Below, piece by piece: positions 19,099 through 28,000 of a DNA stretch of 53,739 nt. Origin of the DNA: CAZFQG01 sp964520785 (GTDB taxonomy: Bacteria > Planctomycetota > Planctomycetia > Pirellulales > Thermoguttaceae). The DNA lies in NCBI GenBank assembly GCA_964520785.1, contig CAZFQG010000014.1, positions 1 to 53,739 of the forward strand, read 5' to 3'. A model generated the notes under the pieces. It was not told the origin of the DNA, did no database searches, and worked only from the letters and a program-made list of their open reading frames with translations. The position numbers were made by a program, and so were the translations under genes. Position 1 is the stretch's first letter; every line of letters starts with the position of its first letter.

Positions 19099-19282
19099 CG
19101 TACTCCCTCTGTTGAAACGCATCACAAGGCATGGTCCATCAATCAATCCTCAACCGATAGGATAGCCGACGTTCGGCGAAAGGACAACAGCCCACCCCCT
19201 CCGCGGGGGAGCCGGTTGCGGTTCTGGTGCCGGCCGGAAACCGTCGTGATCGATCTGTTTCCCGATATCCTTGCCGTAGGGC

Positions 19283-20530
19283 CTAATTCCCGGCTCGCAA
19301 GTCGTAGCAGAGGAGTACGTCCTGGTCGCGAAGGAATAATAGGCCGTTGGCGACGACGGGGTGCGGCCAACTCGGCTTGTCGCTGCGGAAAGGCTGATCG
19401 AACTGGCCGTGAATCACCGCTTCTTCCATGGTGGGTTCTACCAAAGTCAGTGGGCCCTTCTCGCTTCGGCAGATGATCATGCCGTCGGCGATGACGATGG
19501 AACCCTTACCCGGCTTCCGTTCCCGCCACAGGGTCTTTCCGGTTTTGAAGTCGATCGCGGTCAACAAGCCCGGATCGCTCGAACCATAGAGGATTCCATC
19601 CTTGAGGATGATTCCGCCGTGATGGTTTACCATCTGCTTCGAGAACCACTGCTCTTTGGCGTTGAATTCCCCGCCGGTGCGCGTGATTTTCGCCATGCCG
19701 CAACCAACGCGGTATCCGGAGGAGGAGCAAATGAAGTCGTCCATGGCAACCGGCGTGGCGACGTTGACGCCGCCCCATTGATGGTGCGCGGGCGCTTCGT
19801 AGCGCCACAGGCGCCGCCCCGTCTCGGCGTCTACTCCGATGACCCCCTCCGAGAGGAAGCCCAAGTATTGCTTCACCCCCGCGACCGTCGCCGGGTAGAG
19901 GGAGGAGTAATTCGCTTTGTCGTCCGATTCCGTCGCCCAAACCGTCTTTCCTGTCAGCTTCGCCAAGGCGACTACCGATCCGCGATTTCCACCGGGGGCA
20001 CAGGCCACGACGTTGCCGTCCACGAGTGGCGACTCGCTGTAACCCCAGCGCGGGATCTCGGCGTCGAAGTCTTTCGTCAGCTCTCGCTTCCAGGAAAGGC
20101 GCCCCGTCTTGGCGTCCATGCACACCAGATCGCCGTTGATTCCCATGGCGTAGACTTTGCCGTCGTCGAAAGTCGGCGTGCATCGTGGACCGGGATATCC
20201 GGCGCCGTCATATCGGATGGGCCCGACCGGCGTGGCCCAGACCTTCTTGCCTCCTTGAGTCCAATCCAACGCAATGACCCATTCCTGGTCTTCGTAATTC
20301 CCCATCGTGAAGAGCAGGTTCCCCACGACTGCGGGGCCGCTGTAGCCGATTCCAAGCCCTTCCGCCTTCCAGAGCAGATTGGGCCCTTCGTCCGGCCAGG
20401 ACTTCAGTAGCCCGGTCTCGGTGGAAATCCCATCTCGATTCGGCCCACGCCATTGGGGCCAGTCGGCCGCCGTGGCCGCCGCGGCAAGGGAAAGGCTCAC
20501 GAGGACTGCGGTACAAAAACTACGTCGCAT
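19283..20530 (-). CDS. Secreted PQQ-type beta-propeller protein
   Basis: A 415-residue protein. The ATG at 20530 (MRRSFCTAVLVSLSLAAAATAADWPQWRGP) has GGAG 9 bp upstream and begins with a signal peptide; upstream in-frame ATGs give no signal. The mature protein starts with D-W-P-Q-W-R-G-P-N-R-D-G, the hallmark of planctomycete PQQ-like propellers, and repeats such as GVDAETGRRLWRYEAP and AIDFKTGKTLWRERKPG form the blades. No PQQ ligand set or dehydrogenase active site is evident, so it is probably a structural or binding propeller. It is on the same strand as the ceramidase-like gene, 184 bp upstream, and divergent from the URO-D-like gene. Confidence 0.88.
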   Translation of the reverse strand: MRRSFCTAVLVSLSLAAAATAADWPQWRGPNRDGISTETGLLKSWPDEGPNLLWKAEGLGIGYSGPAVVGNLLFTMGNYEDQEWVIALDWTQGGKKVWATPVGPIRYDGAGYPGPRCTPTFDDGKVYAMGINGDLVCMDAKTGRLSWKRELTKDFDAEIPRWGYSESPLVDGNVVACAPGGNRGSVVALAKLTGKTVWATESDDKANYSSLYPATVAGVKQYLGFLSEGVIGVDAETGRRLWRYEAPAHHQWGGVNVATPVAMDDFICSSSGYRVGCGMAKITRTGGEFNAKEQWFSKQMVNHHGGIILKDGILYGSSDPGLLTAIDFKTGKTLWRERKPGKGSIVIADGMIICRSEKGPLTLVEPTMEEAVIHGQFDQPFRSDKPSWPHPVVANGLLFLRDQDVLLCYDLRAGN

Positions 20531-20647
20531 CAGAATAATCTCCATGGGTATCACGGTTCCGGTAAAAATGTTGTGCAATAGCTGGCATCCCAACCGGGTG
20601 GCCGGTGTCGCCGCTTCCGGCAGGAGCTGGGAGCGACCGCGCGGCCT

Positions 20648-20686
20648 TGGTCCGAACCATACAGTTTAACCACTGAATGGTCCGAA
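20648..20686. repeat. Direct repeats TGGTCCGAA 30 bp apart in a divergent region
   Basis: TGGTCCGAA occurs at 20648-20656 and 20678-20686, exactly 30 bp start to start, about three helical turns. The pair lies between two divergent genes, close to the URO-D-like start. It could be a regulator site or chance. Confidence 0.35.
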
Positions 20687-20704
20687 TGAAATCCACTCTT
20701 CCGA

Positions 20705-21874
20705 ATGGATTCAGTTACCCCTTCATGGCTGGACGAAACGATGCTTCCCGAACTGAAGTCTTTGTTGGACCATCTTGAGAATACGTTGGATTCCGAGCGC
20801 GAAGCGGCCATCGCGAGGTTGCACCACGACGCCTTGCATTGGAAGCCGGTCGAGCGGCTTCCGTTGGTGTTGTCTTATCCGATTCCGCACGACACCCCCT
20901 TCAAGCCGTTTCCGCATCGCGAGATATTCGACAACCCCGAGAAGATGCTCTATAACGAATTGACGGACGGGTTCATGACGAGCATTGCGTTGAGGGATCG
21001 GATCGATGATGATCTTCCCTGCTCCGTCCGGCCGAACTTCGGAACGGTCCTCGTGGCGTCGATGTTCGGCGCGCACATCGAGCAGACGGACGACAACCCT
21101 CCCTGGGTCCGCGCGTTCAAGGAGTTGGACGAGTACGACGACGCCCTATTCCGCGACATCCACGATTGCAACCAGGGTTGGTGTCCCAAGGCGGTCGAGG
21201 TCTATGAGTTCTTCCACGAGGCGTTTTCTCGCTATCCCGTGGTTCGCGAGACGGTGAAGATCGTTCTGCCGGACTTGCAGGGTCCGATCGATACGGCAGA
21301 CCTGCTGCGCGGCTGCGAAATCTATCCCGACTTCTACCTCTCTCCGGAACTGGCGAAACGCGGCTTCGAGAAGATCACCGAGGCCCAAATCGCTCTAGCC
21401 GACCGGTTTCTCCCCTATACCACCGATCGTCGTGATGGCATGACGTGCCAGCACGCGACCTATGTCCGAGGGCAAATCCTCATCCGCAATGATTCGGCCA
21501 TCATGGTTTCGCCCGAGATGTACCGCGAGCAGGTCGCCGAATACGACGAACGGGTCCTTGCCGCGTTTGACGGTGGGGGCGTCCACGCCTGCGGTTCCTG
21601 CCAGCACGTCGTGAAGGAGTTTCTGAGGCTCCCGTCCATCCAATGCCTCGACCTGGGGCAGCCGGAAATGAACGATACGGAGGAGATTTACGAGTTGGCG
21701 AGCGAGCGGCAAATTCCCATTATCCGCATCCGAGTCAGCGAGGAATATCTGACCAGCGGCCGGGTGATGCGACGGTTCCCCACCGGCGTGACCCTGGTCC
21801 ACACGGCCGACTCGTTCGAGGACGCAAGGAGGATCGTGGAGGAGTACAAAAGGGCGTGTTTGGCGGGAGCATAG
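20705..21874 (+). CDS. Uroporphyrinogen decarboxylase/corrinoid methyltransferase-like protein
   Basis: A 389-residue protein of the URO-D superfamily fold (TIM barrel). Near residue 294 the motif GVHACGSCQHV resembles the H-x-C zinc site of MtaA/MtbA-type cobalamin methyltransferases, and IQCLDLGQPEMND is consistent with a later Cys ligand. The N-terminal decarboxylase fingerprint of true HemE is not seen. It may therefore be a methyltransferase-like paralogue rather than a haem enzyme, despite the ferrochelatase gene next door, which is on the opposite strand and convergent. The start at 20705 (MDSVTPSW) has a weak ribosome site; an internal ATG 12 codons on is an alternative. Confidence 0.72.
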   Translation: MDSVTPSWLDETMLPELKSLLDHLENTLDSEREAAIARLHHDALHWKPVERLPLVLSYPIPHDTPFKPFPHREIFDNPEKMLYNELTDGFMTSIALRDRIDDDLPCSVRPNFGTVLVASMFGAHIEQTDDNPPWVRAFKELDEYDDALFRDIHDCNQGWCPKAVEVYEFFHEAFSRYPVVRETVKIVLPDLQGPIDTADLLRGCEIYPDFYLSPELAKRGFEKITEAQIALADRFLPYTTDRRDGMTCQHATYVRGQILIRNDSAIMVSPEMYREQVAEYDERVLAAFDGGGVHACGSCQHVVKEFLRLPSIQCLDLGQPEMNDTEEIYELASERQIPIIRIRVSEEYLTSGRVMRRFPTGVTLVHTADSFEDARRIVEEYKRACLAGA

Positions 21875-21931
21875 GTCTTAGCCGCCGGCAAGAAACCGGT
21901 CGGGGGCGGTTGGATGTGATCGGCGGAAGGC

Positions 21932-22927
21932 TCACCGGCAACACCCCTCGGGGCACTCATCCGGTGCCGGGGGCAATTCCCCCACCACGGACCGGGCTCC
22001 CGTGTCGTCCAGTCGTTCCTCGATCAGTTCGCGCACCATCGTCACGAACCGCGGCGACGTTCCGGGCGTGGCGACGCGGTGGAAGGGGACGTCGAAGTGG
22101 TTGCACAGCGCGGCGATTTCGATATCCAGGTCGTAGACCGTTTCCATGTGTTCCTGGACAAACCCGACCGGAATAACCACGACATCCGAAACGTCCGGCG
22201 ATTGAATCCGCTCGACGATCCGCTCGCCCAGTTCCGGCTCCAGCCACGGTTGCGAAGGGGGGCCGCTACGGCTTTGGTAAGCGAGTTCCCAGTCGGAAAT
22301 TCCACATGCCGACGCGATCAGCCGCGATGCCTCGTTTAGTTCGGCGACGTACGAACAGCGGTGCGCCATTTCGACGGGAATCGAGTGGGCGGAGAAGAAC
22401 ACGGCCGCCTTTTCGCGGTTGGCCGGGTCGATCCGCTCGAACGCCTTGGTGGTACACGCCGCGTACGCCTCGATAAACCCGGGGTGGTTGAAGAACCGCC
22501 GAAGTGTGTCGACCCGTGGAGCCGCCGGGCCCAGCGCGGCCTTGGCCGCGTCAATGGCATCGAGGTAGTGGCGGCACCCGGCCGGCGAGCCGTAGGCGGA
22601 CGTGACGAACGCCAGCGCCGCTTCGATCCCCTCCTCCGCCATTTCCCGGAGCGTATCATCGAGCATCGGATGCCAATGGAGGTTCCCCCAGTAAACGGGC
22701 TGGGTCCGGCCGGCCCGGCGCAATTCGTTGACGAGGGCCGCCAGCAGGGCCCGGTTCTGGGGGTTCAGCGGGCTCTCGCCGTTGAACGGGAGATACCGCT
22801 GGGCCACTTCCGCCAGCCGCTCCTCCGGAATCGGCTTCCCCCGACAGACGTTCTCCAGAAACGGCCGCACATCCTCCGGCTTTTCGGGACCTCCGAAAGA
22901 AAGCAGCAATACTGCGTCGAACTTCAT
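21932..22927 (-). CDS. hemH: Ferrochelatase
   Basis: A 331-residue ferrochelatase, which inserts ferrous iron into protoporphyrin or coproporphyrin. Family landmarks: VLLLSFGGPEKPEDV at the N-terminus, YWGNLHWHPML, the catalytic H181 in FSAHSIP, YQSRSGPPSQPWLEP, and the second acid near E262 in EHMETVYDLD. The start is ATG 22927 with GAGAGG upstream. The C-terminus ends C-P-E-G-C-C-R; some bacterial ferrochelatases bind a 2Fe-2S cluster near the C-terminus, but only three Cys are clustered here, so that is speculation. Whether it belongs to the coproporphyrin route cannot be told from this sequence. Confidence 0.95.
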   Translation of the reverse strand: MKFDAVLLLSFGGPEKPEDVRPFLENVCRGKPIPEERLAEVAQRYLPFNGESPLNPQNRALLAALVNELRRAGRTQPVYWGNLHWHPMLDDTLREMAEEGIEAALAFVTSAYGSPAGCRHYLDAIDAAKAALGPAAPRVDTLRRFFNHPGFIEAYAACTTKAFERIDPANREKAAVFFSAHSIPVEMAHRCSYVAELNEASRLIASACGISDWELAYQSRSGPPSQPWLEPELGERIVERIQSPDVSDVVVIPVGFVQEHMETVYDLDIEIAALCNHFDVPFHRVATPGTSPRFVTMVRELIEERLDDTGARSVVGELPPAPDECPEGCCR

Positions 22928-23057
22928 CCCAACGGACCTCTCTTACGCAAAACCGATTTCACCCGGCTCAACGTCGGGTGCTTCCTGGCAAGGTGGGCGG
23001 CGTGTACACGCGCGATCTTCTTGCCTTCGGCTCCGCCGATCGTCTGGCGGAGGTCGA

Positions 23058-23377
23058 TTATAACCCGTTTACACCGGAGAGCAACCCGACCAGGAGCCGG
23101 AAGACAACTTCATACGCGTTGCCGCCGCTGAAGGCGTTTTCGCGGAAGAAACGGATGGGGACGAATACTTGTCGTTCAGACCGAGAATGGGAACCATACG
23201 GTGAAGTTCTGGGTGCGTGCTCCGGTCCACGAAGTGTTGACCGAATTGATACGTCAGAAGGCCGGCAGGTCCGATGATGGCGGCCGCAATCGTCAATCGA
23301 ACGAAGACCGGCCAGCGCTCAGATTCGCGTGCATTAGCATTGATCGCCGATTTCCGCGGGGCGAAATTGGATGACAT
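23058..23377 (-). pseudogene. Small membrane protein gene with apparent -1 frameshift
   Basis: The frame from ATG 23377 encodes MSSNFAPRKSAINANARESE and a transmembrane helix (about residues 24-42, VFVRLTIAAAIIGPAGLL), then runs to HRMVPILGLND. Beyond about 23170 that frame turns into Ser/Pro-rich sequence ending at 23069. The overlapping frame one base back reads QVFVPIRFFRENAF and VVFRLLVGLLSGVNGL before a stop at 23058, with strong GC-rich third positions. Joining them needs a -1 shift and gives about 106 residues. This may be a real frameshift mutation, a sequencing error or programmed shifting. Its ATG lies 2 bp after the stop of the preceding small ORF. I do not recognise a family. Confidence 0.4.
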
Positions 23378-23379
23378 TT

Positions 23380-23523
23380 TCACGTGTACACGAATTTGAT
23401 CCGGTGGTTTGCCAGCCGGGGGATTGGGGGGGCGGGTTGGTCGAGCTTGGCTTCGCGCAAGATCGGATCGTGGCCGCGGCGGTCGAGATACACGAGGATC
23501 CGGCGACCGTGCTCCACTTCCAC
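23380..23523 (-). CDS. Small ORF in frame after the exbD stop
   Basis: After the exbD TGA (23554-23556) the same frame stays open for 57 codons and ends with TGA at 23380-23382. Third positions are strongly GC-rich and the product looks like real protein (VEVEHGRRILVYLDRRGHDP, then ILREAKLDQPAPPIPRLANH). No ATG exists; the first plausible start is GTG 23523, without a ribosome site. The stretch could be a separate small gene, or an ExbD C-terminal extension cut off by a nonsense change. I recognise no family. Confidence 0.35.
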   Translation of the reverse strand: MEVEHGRRILVYLDRRGHDPILREAKLDQPAPPIPRLANHRIKFVYT

Positions 23524-23553
23524 GGCGCCGGACGTTTCGACGAAAAGGGGTAT

Positions 23554-23964
23554 TCAGTCGCGGGTCGTCACTCGATAATCCCGAATCCTTGCCTTGTTGC
23601 AGGCGTTCATCGCCCCGACCACGGCCTGCCAGTGGCACCGCTTGTCCGCTCGGATAATGACCGACTGGCGACCGGGGTTGTTGACCCAGGCCGTCTTGAG
23701 TATTTGGGCAAGCGACTCCGCGTCGACGTGTTTTCCGGTGACGAAATAGCGGCCTTTCGCGTCGATGTTAATGAACAATTCGCGGGGCTTGGTAACCAGT
23801 GGCTTCGCCTCGCTGGCGTCCGGCAGGAGAATATCCAGTTCGCGTTCTTCCTCGGCGAATTTCGTGGCCACGAGGAAGAAAATCAAGAGCAAAAAGACGA
23901 TATCGATCAGAGGCGTCAAGGTCAGGGATTCCAGGGCTGTTCCCTTGGAAATACGCACGCTCAT
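23554..23964 (-). CDS. exbD: Biopolymer transport protein ExbD/TolR
   Basis: A 136-residue ExbD-type protein. A single N-terminal membrane helix (TPLIDIVFLLLIFFLVAT, about residues 17-34) contains the functional Asp of the L-T-P-L-I-D motif, and a periplasmic domain follows. The length is normal for the family. The start is fixed by AAGGAGGT 5 bp upstream. The ATG overlaps the exbB stop as ATGA, showing translational coupling. With ExbB it forms a proton-driven motor that energises envelope processes. The frame remains open and coding-like past the stop (see the next small ORF). Confidence 0.95.
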   Translation of the reverse strand: MSVRISKGTALESLTLTPLIDIVFLLLIFFLVATKFAEEERELDILLPDASEAKPLVTKPRELFINIDAKGRYFVTGKHVDAESLAQILKTAWVNNPGRQSVIIRADKRCHWQAVVGAMNACNKARIRDYRVTTRD

Positions 23965-24899
23965 GCCGCACCTCCTTCGCGATTCGCCGATGATTCATGA
24001 CGAATCCGACCCTCGAACCTTTCCAACTTCGGCAGCAAACGGACCAGGCTCTCGTTCAATAACCGAAACAGCGACTGGATGCGGCTCTCGAAGAAATGCG
24101 CCAAGACGGTTGCGGGAATCGCCACCGCCAGCCCGGCGAACGTCGTCACCAAGGCGACGTAGATTCCGTCCGCGAGGTATTCGGCCTTATTCGCGCCGGT
24201 CGGCAGATTCGCCGTCACGAAGAAGGCGTTGATCATTCCCCAGACGGTGCCGAGCAGTCCCAGCAGGGGCGTTACGCCGGCGGCCAGCGAAAGCCATCGC
24301 ACGTTCGTATACAGGCGGTCCGCCTCGCGGTTTTCGGCCTCGGACGTGGCCTTCTCCAGGTCACCCAACGGCTTCCCGAGGCGCCGCAATCCGGCCTTGA
24401 GCACCGTGGCCGCCGACGACGGGTAGGTCCGGCACAACTCGACGAGCTGATTCGGGTCGGTGCGGTCCGAGGCACGGAGGAAATTCTCCAGCCCTTCCTG
24501 AAACGGGACGGGAAACACGCGCACACGGCGGAGCCCCAGCGCGCGTTCCACGCCGAAAGCGACTACGAGAAAGGACATCGCGATAATGGGAAGCATCAGC
24601 CATCCCCCGCGGAAAAGCAAATCGAGCAGGCTTATGGTGGGCGTCGGAATGTTTGCCGTTCCGTCCGGTTCCGTCGTCATCTCCTCCCCGTCATCTTGAA
24701 GCGCCGCCTCGGCCTTCTCGGCGATCTCGTCGGGCGAAAGCCCGTCTCCGGATGCTTCGGAGGTTTGCGCCGTCTCGCTTGGCGCGTCTTGGCCGAACGA
24801 CTCACCGACGGAGAGAAACAACGCGGCACACGCCGCGAAGAGCCACGGCCCGGCGTACGACCAACGCGAGAAAGCGAACCTAAGTGTATACGGAATCAT
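23961..24899 (-). CDS. exbB: MotA/TolQ/ExbB proton channel protein with N-terminal signal
   Basis: A 312-residue protein. The ATG at 24899 (MIPYTLRFAFSRWSYAGPWL) starts a signal-like hydrophobic segment; the frame reaches further upstream but without support. An acidic linker of about 60 residues (DGEEMTTEPDG) precedes the ExbB core: LLDLLFRGGWLMLPIIAMSFLVVAFGVERAL, then SLAAGVTPLLGLLGTVWGMINAF and ALVTTFAGLAVAIPATVLAHFF. The signal plus acidic extension is common in planctomycete ExbB proteins. It is coupled to exbD by a 4-bp overlap and lies 104 bp downstream of the TPR gene on the same strand. Confidence 0.92.
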   Translation of the reverse strand: MIPYTLRFAFSRWSYAGPWLFAACAALFLSVGESFGQDAPSETAQTSEASGDGLSPDEIAEKAEAALQDDGEEMTTEPDGTANIPTPTISLLDLLFRGGWLMLPIIAMSFLVVAFGVERALGLRRVRVFPVPFQEGLENFLRASDRTDPNQLVELCRTYPSSAATVLKAGLRRLGKPLGDLEKATSEAENREADRLYTNVRWLSLAAGVTPLLGLLGTVWGMINAFFVTANLPTGANKAEYLADGIYVALVTTFAGLAVAIPATVLAHFFESRIQSLFRLLNESLVRLLPKLERFEGRIRHESSANREGGAA

Positions 24900-25003
24900 G
24901 GTAGTCTCTTGGATGAAAAAACGCGGGACAATACCAACGCACGCGGACGGCACCCGCCTGGTCGCCCGGCCGGCCTTCCGAAAGCGGCCGGTTCTCGAAC
25001 CGA

Positions 25004-28000
25004 TCAAGGCAAACGCCGCAACTGCTCCCGCGCCGGTTCCACCCGATCGCTCCGCGGATACTTTCGAATCAGGTCCAGATAATGCTCCTTCGCCTGTTTC
25101 GTGTTCTTGAGCATTTCAAAGCACCGGCCGGATTCGTACGTCGCGTCCGCCTGCCACCGAGGATAACTGTATCCGTAAATGACCTTGTAGAACGCCCGAA
25201 TCGCCTCTTGATACTCCTTTTTCTCGAAGAGGATCTCGCCGATCATGAACTGCGCCTTGGCGGCCGTCTCCCTGTTCGTGCTCTCGATGACACGCTGGTA
25301 AAGCGGAACCGCCTCGTCGTACCGCTTCAGGTTCTGCAGTGCCCATCCCTGTTCGCACAGGAGTTCCGGCATGTATGAAGTCTCGGGGTGCGCCGCGATG
25401 CAATCTTCAAGCAGCTTCAGGCTCTTTTCCCATTGGCCGAGCTTCGCGGCCGCCTGCGCGGCATGGAGCGCGGCGACCACCTCGAACGCTTCGGTCGAGG
25501 GTTTCCCGAGCGATTCATACAGCTTCAGCGCCGGTTCATACTTCTCCTGCTCGAACAGGCATTCCGCCTCCATGAACAGCGCATCCTGAAACAGCGGGCT
25601 GTCTTTCCAAGTCGTCCGCTGATACTGGAACGTCTGAATCGCCTCCTCATACTTCTTTGCGCGGTAGTAGGCCCAGCCCAGCCGGTGCGCCGCCTTATCT
25701 CCCAGGGGCTTTTCACCCGATTGGTCCATCGCCGCGTAGAACGCGACCGCGGCGTCCGGGAACTCGCCGCGGTCGTAGGCGTGCTCGCCGAGCCGGAAGT
25801 GGGCTTCCGGAACGAGCGGGCTTTTCGGATACTGTTCGATCAATCGGCGAAAACCGGCGGCCGCTTCCTCCTCCTGCTTCCGTTCCTTTTGAGACCAGGC
25901 CAATTCGTAGAGAACCGCGTCGGCCGAGGCGTGGTCCGGATAGTCGTGCAACAGTCGCTCGAACGTCTTCGTCGCCTCGTCAAAGTTCTTCATTCCCACC
26001 TGACAAAGCCCCAAAACGTACAGAGCGTCGGCCATCTCCTCTTTCGTCGGATTCGAAGTGAGCAGCGCGCGGACGTCCTCTCCCGCCTCGCCGAATTTGC
26101 CCAACTGCTGCCGGGCCATCCCACGAGCGTACCGGGCTCTCGGAATCAACGGGCTCTTTGGATACTCACCGATGAGCCGGTCGAGCGTTTTTTCCGCTTC
26201 CGCGAATTCGTTCAACCCGAGTCGCGTCCAACCGAGGCCCGAGAGGGCGAACGGCTTCAGGTCGCCCGCGGCCTCGTCCGCGAGCACCTCTTCGTAGGCC
26301 TTGGCGGCCGCCTTCAGATCGTCCTGAGCATAGGCGAACTCGGCCAGACGGTACTTCGCGCGAACGGTCAAGGGGCTTTCCGGGAATTGTTCCAGCAACT
26401 TGCGGATCGTCGACTCGGCGGACTTCCAGTCTTCGCGTTGCCGGTAGGCGCCGGACAGCGCCAGGAGCACTTCGTCGGCCTGTTTGCCGTCGGGTTCCAG
26501 TTCCAGGGAAGCTCCGTAGGCGGCGATCGCCTCGGGAAACTGATCAAGCGCGGTGTATGCGTCTCCAAGCACCCGATATCCCTCCGCTTGGACCGCCTTC
26601 GGCTTCAATCCCTCGACCGATCCTTTCAACGTTTCAACCGCTTCGGCGTGCTTCTTCTGGAGGTTCCGAGCAAGTCCCAGGCGGACTCTCCAATTCGCCG
26701 CCTCCGGAGATTCGGGGGCGGCGCTGAGCAGCGCCGCGTAACCCTTTTCCGCCTCCGGCGCTTGATTCAACTGCAATCGGCTTTCCGCCTCGATGAACCG
26801 GACGTCGGTGGCGAGGGGGTCGTCGGAGTGCGTCTTCAAGAAGGATTCCGCCAAGCGGAGACTCTGCTCGAATTGGCCCGTTTCCAAGGCCGTGAACGCG
26901 CCGAGATAAATCGCCTGGGGCGCGACGGCGTCTTGGGGAAATCGCCGAGCGGCCTCCTCGAAAAGACCGATCGCTTCACCACGCCGCCGAGGAATCGCGG
27001 CGACGGCCTCCGCCTTGTCCAAGTGGAGCTGGGCGGCCCACGGCCCCGCTTCGGCCTTCGGCAAGACCGCCTCTAATACGCGTAGCGCATCCTCCGGTTT
27101 GCCCTCTTTCAACCAGGCACGCGCAATCCAGTGGGCCGCCTCCTGCGCCGCGTCTCCTTCAGCTCGAGCGAGCGGTTCCAAGGTGGTCCTCGCGGTGTCG
27201 TACTTGCCCGAAAGAAACGCACATTTTCCCGCGGCAAGTGCCGCCGGCACGGCGAACCGAGACTCCGGATACTTCTCGGCAACCGCCGCGTAAAGGGCCG
27301 CCGCTTCATCGTATTTCTTCAATTCGACGAGCGCGCCAGCCTGGCGGTACTGGGCGAAGTCGACCAGGTTCGATTCAGGACGCCCCGCCGCTTTCGCGAA
27401 CCACTCCACCGCTTCCGGATACTGCTTCGCCTCCGCGAATGTCTCTCCGATCCGAAACTCGACCTCCCCCACCAAGGGAAAATCGGGCCATTTCCGCAGC
27501 AGTGCCTCGAATTGAGCTTTGGCCGCATTCGGATCCTTGAGTTCCTGATGCGTCACGCCGAGCGCATAGGTGGCATCCGGCGCCAACGGACTCTCGGAAA
27601 ACTCCTTCAGCAGCCGCTCGTACTGCACGACGGCTTCCTTCGGCTGCTTCAGCGCGTAAAAGCAATCGCCCAGGTTAAACAGTGCCTGGGCGGCGAACTT
27701 TCCCCCAGGGTGTGCCTTCAGATGCTCTTGAAAAACGCCCACGGCCGCCGTGAGAGCATCGGGCGTACCTTGAAGCTGAAGCGTCGTACCCAAGTAAAGA
27801 CCATTCGGCTCCGCCAGTTCCGAATTCGGGTAATCCCGGCGGACGTGTTCGAAGCAGGCCTTCGCTTCATCCAGTTGCTTGGACTGAAATAGACATACCC
27901 CCCTGTAGTGCCATGCCCGATCCGCCATGGGGTCCTGGGGAAAACGTTTCAGGAAATCGCCCCACTCCTCGGCCGCAAGTTGAAAGTTTCCCTTGTTTTG

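Noticed and set aside
17863..19476. Plus-strand ORF of 537 codons
   Set aside because: Shadow of the ceramidase-like gene and part of the PQQ propeller.
25388..27076. Plus-strand ORF of 562 codons
   Set aside because: Shadow of the TPR protein; its repetitive composition mirrors the TPR repeats.
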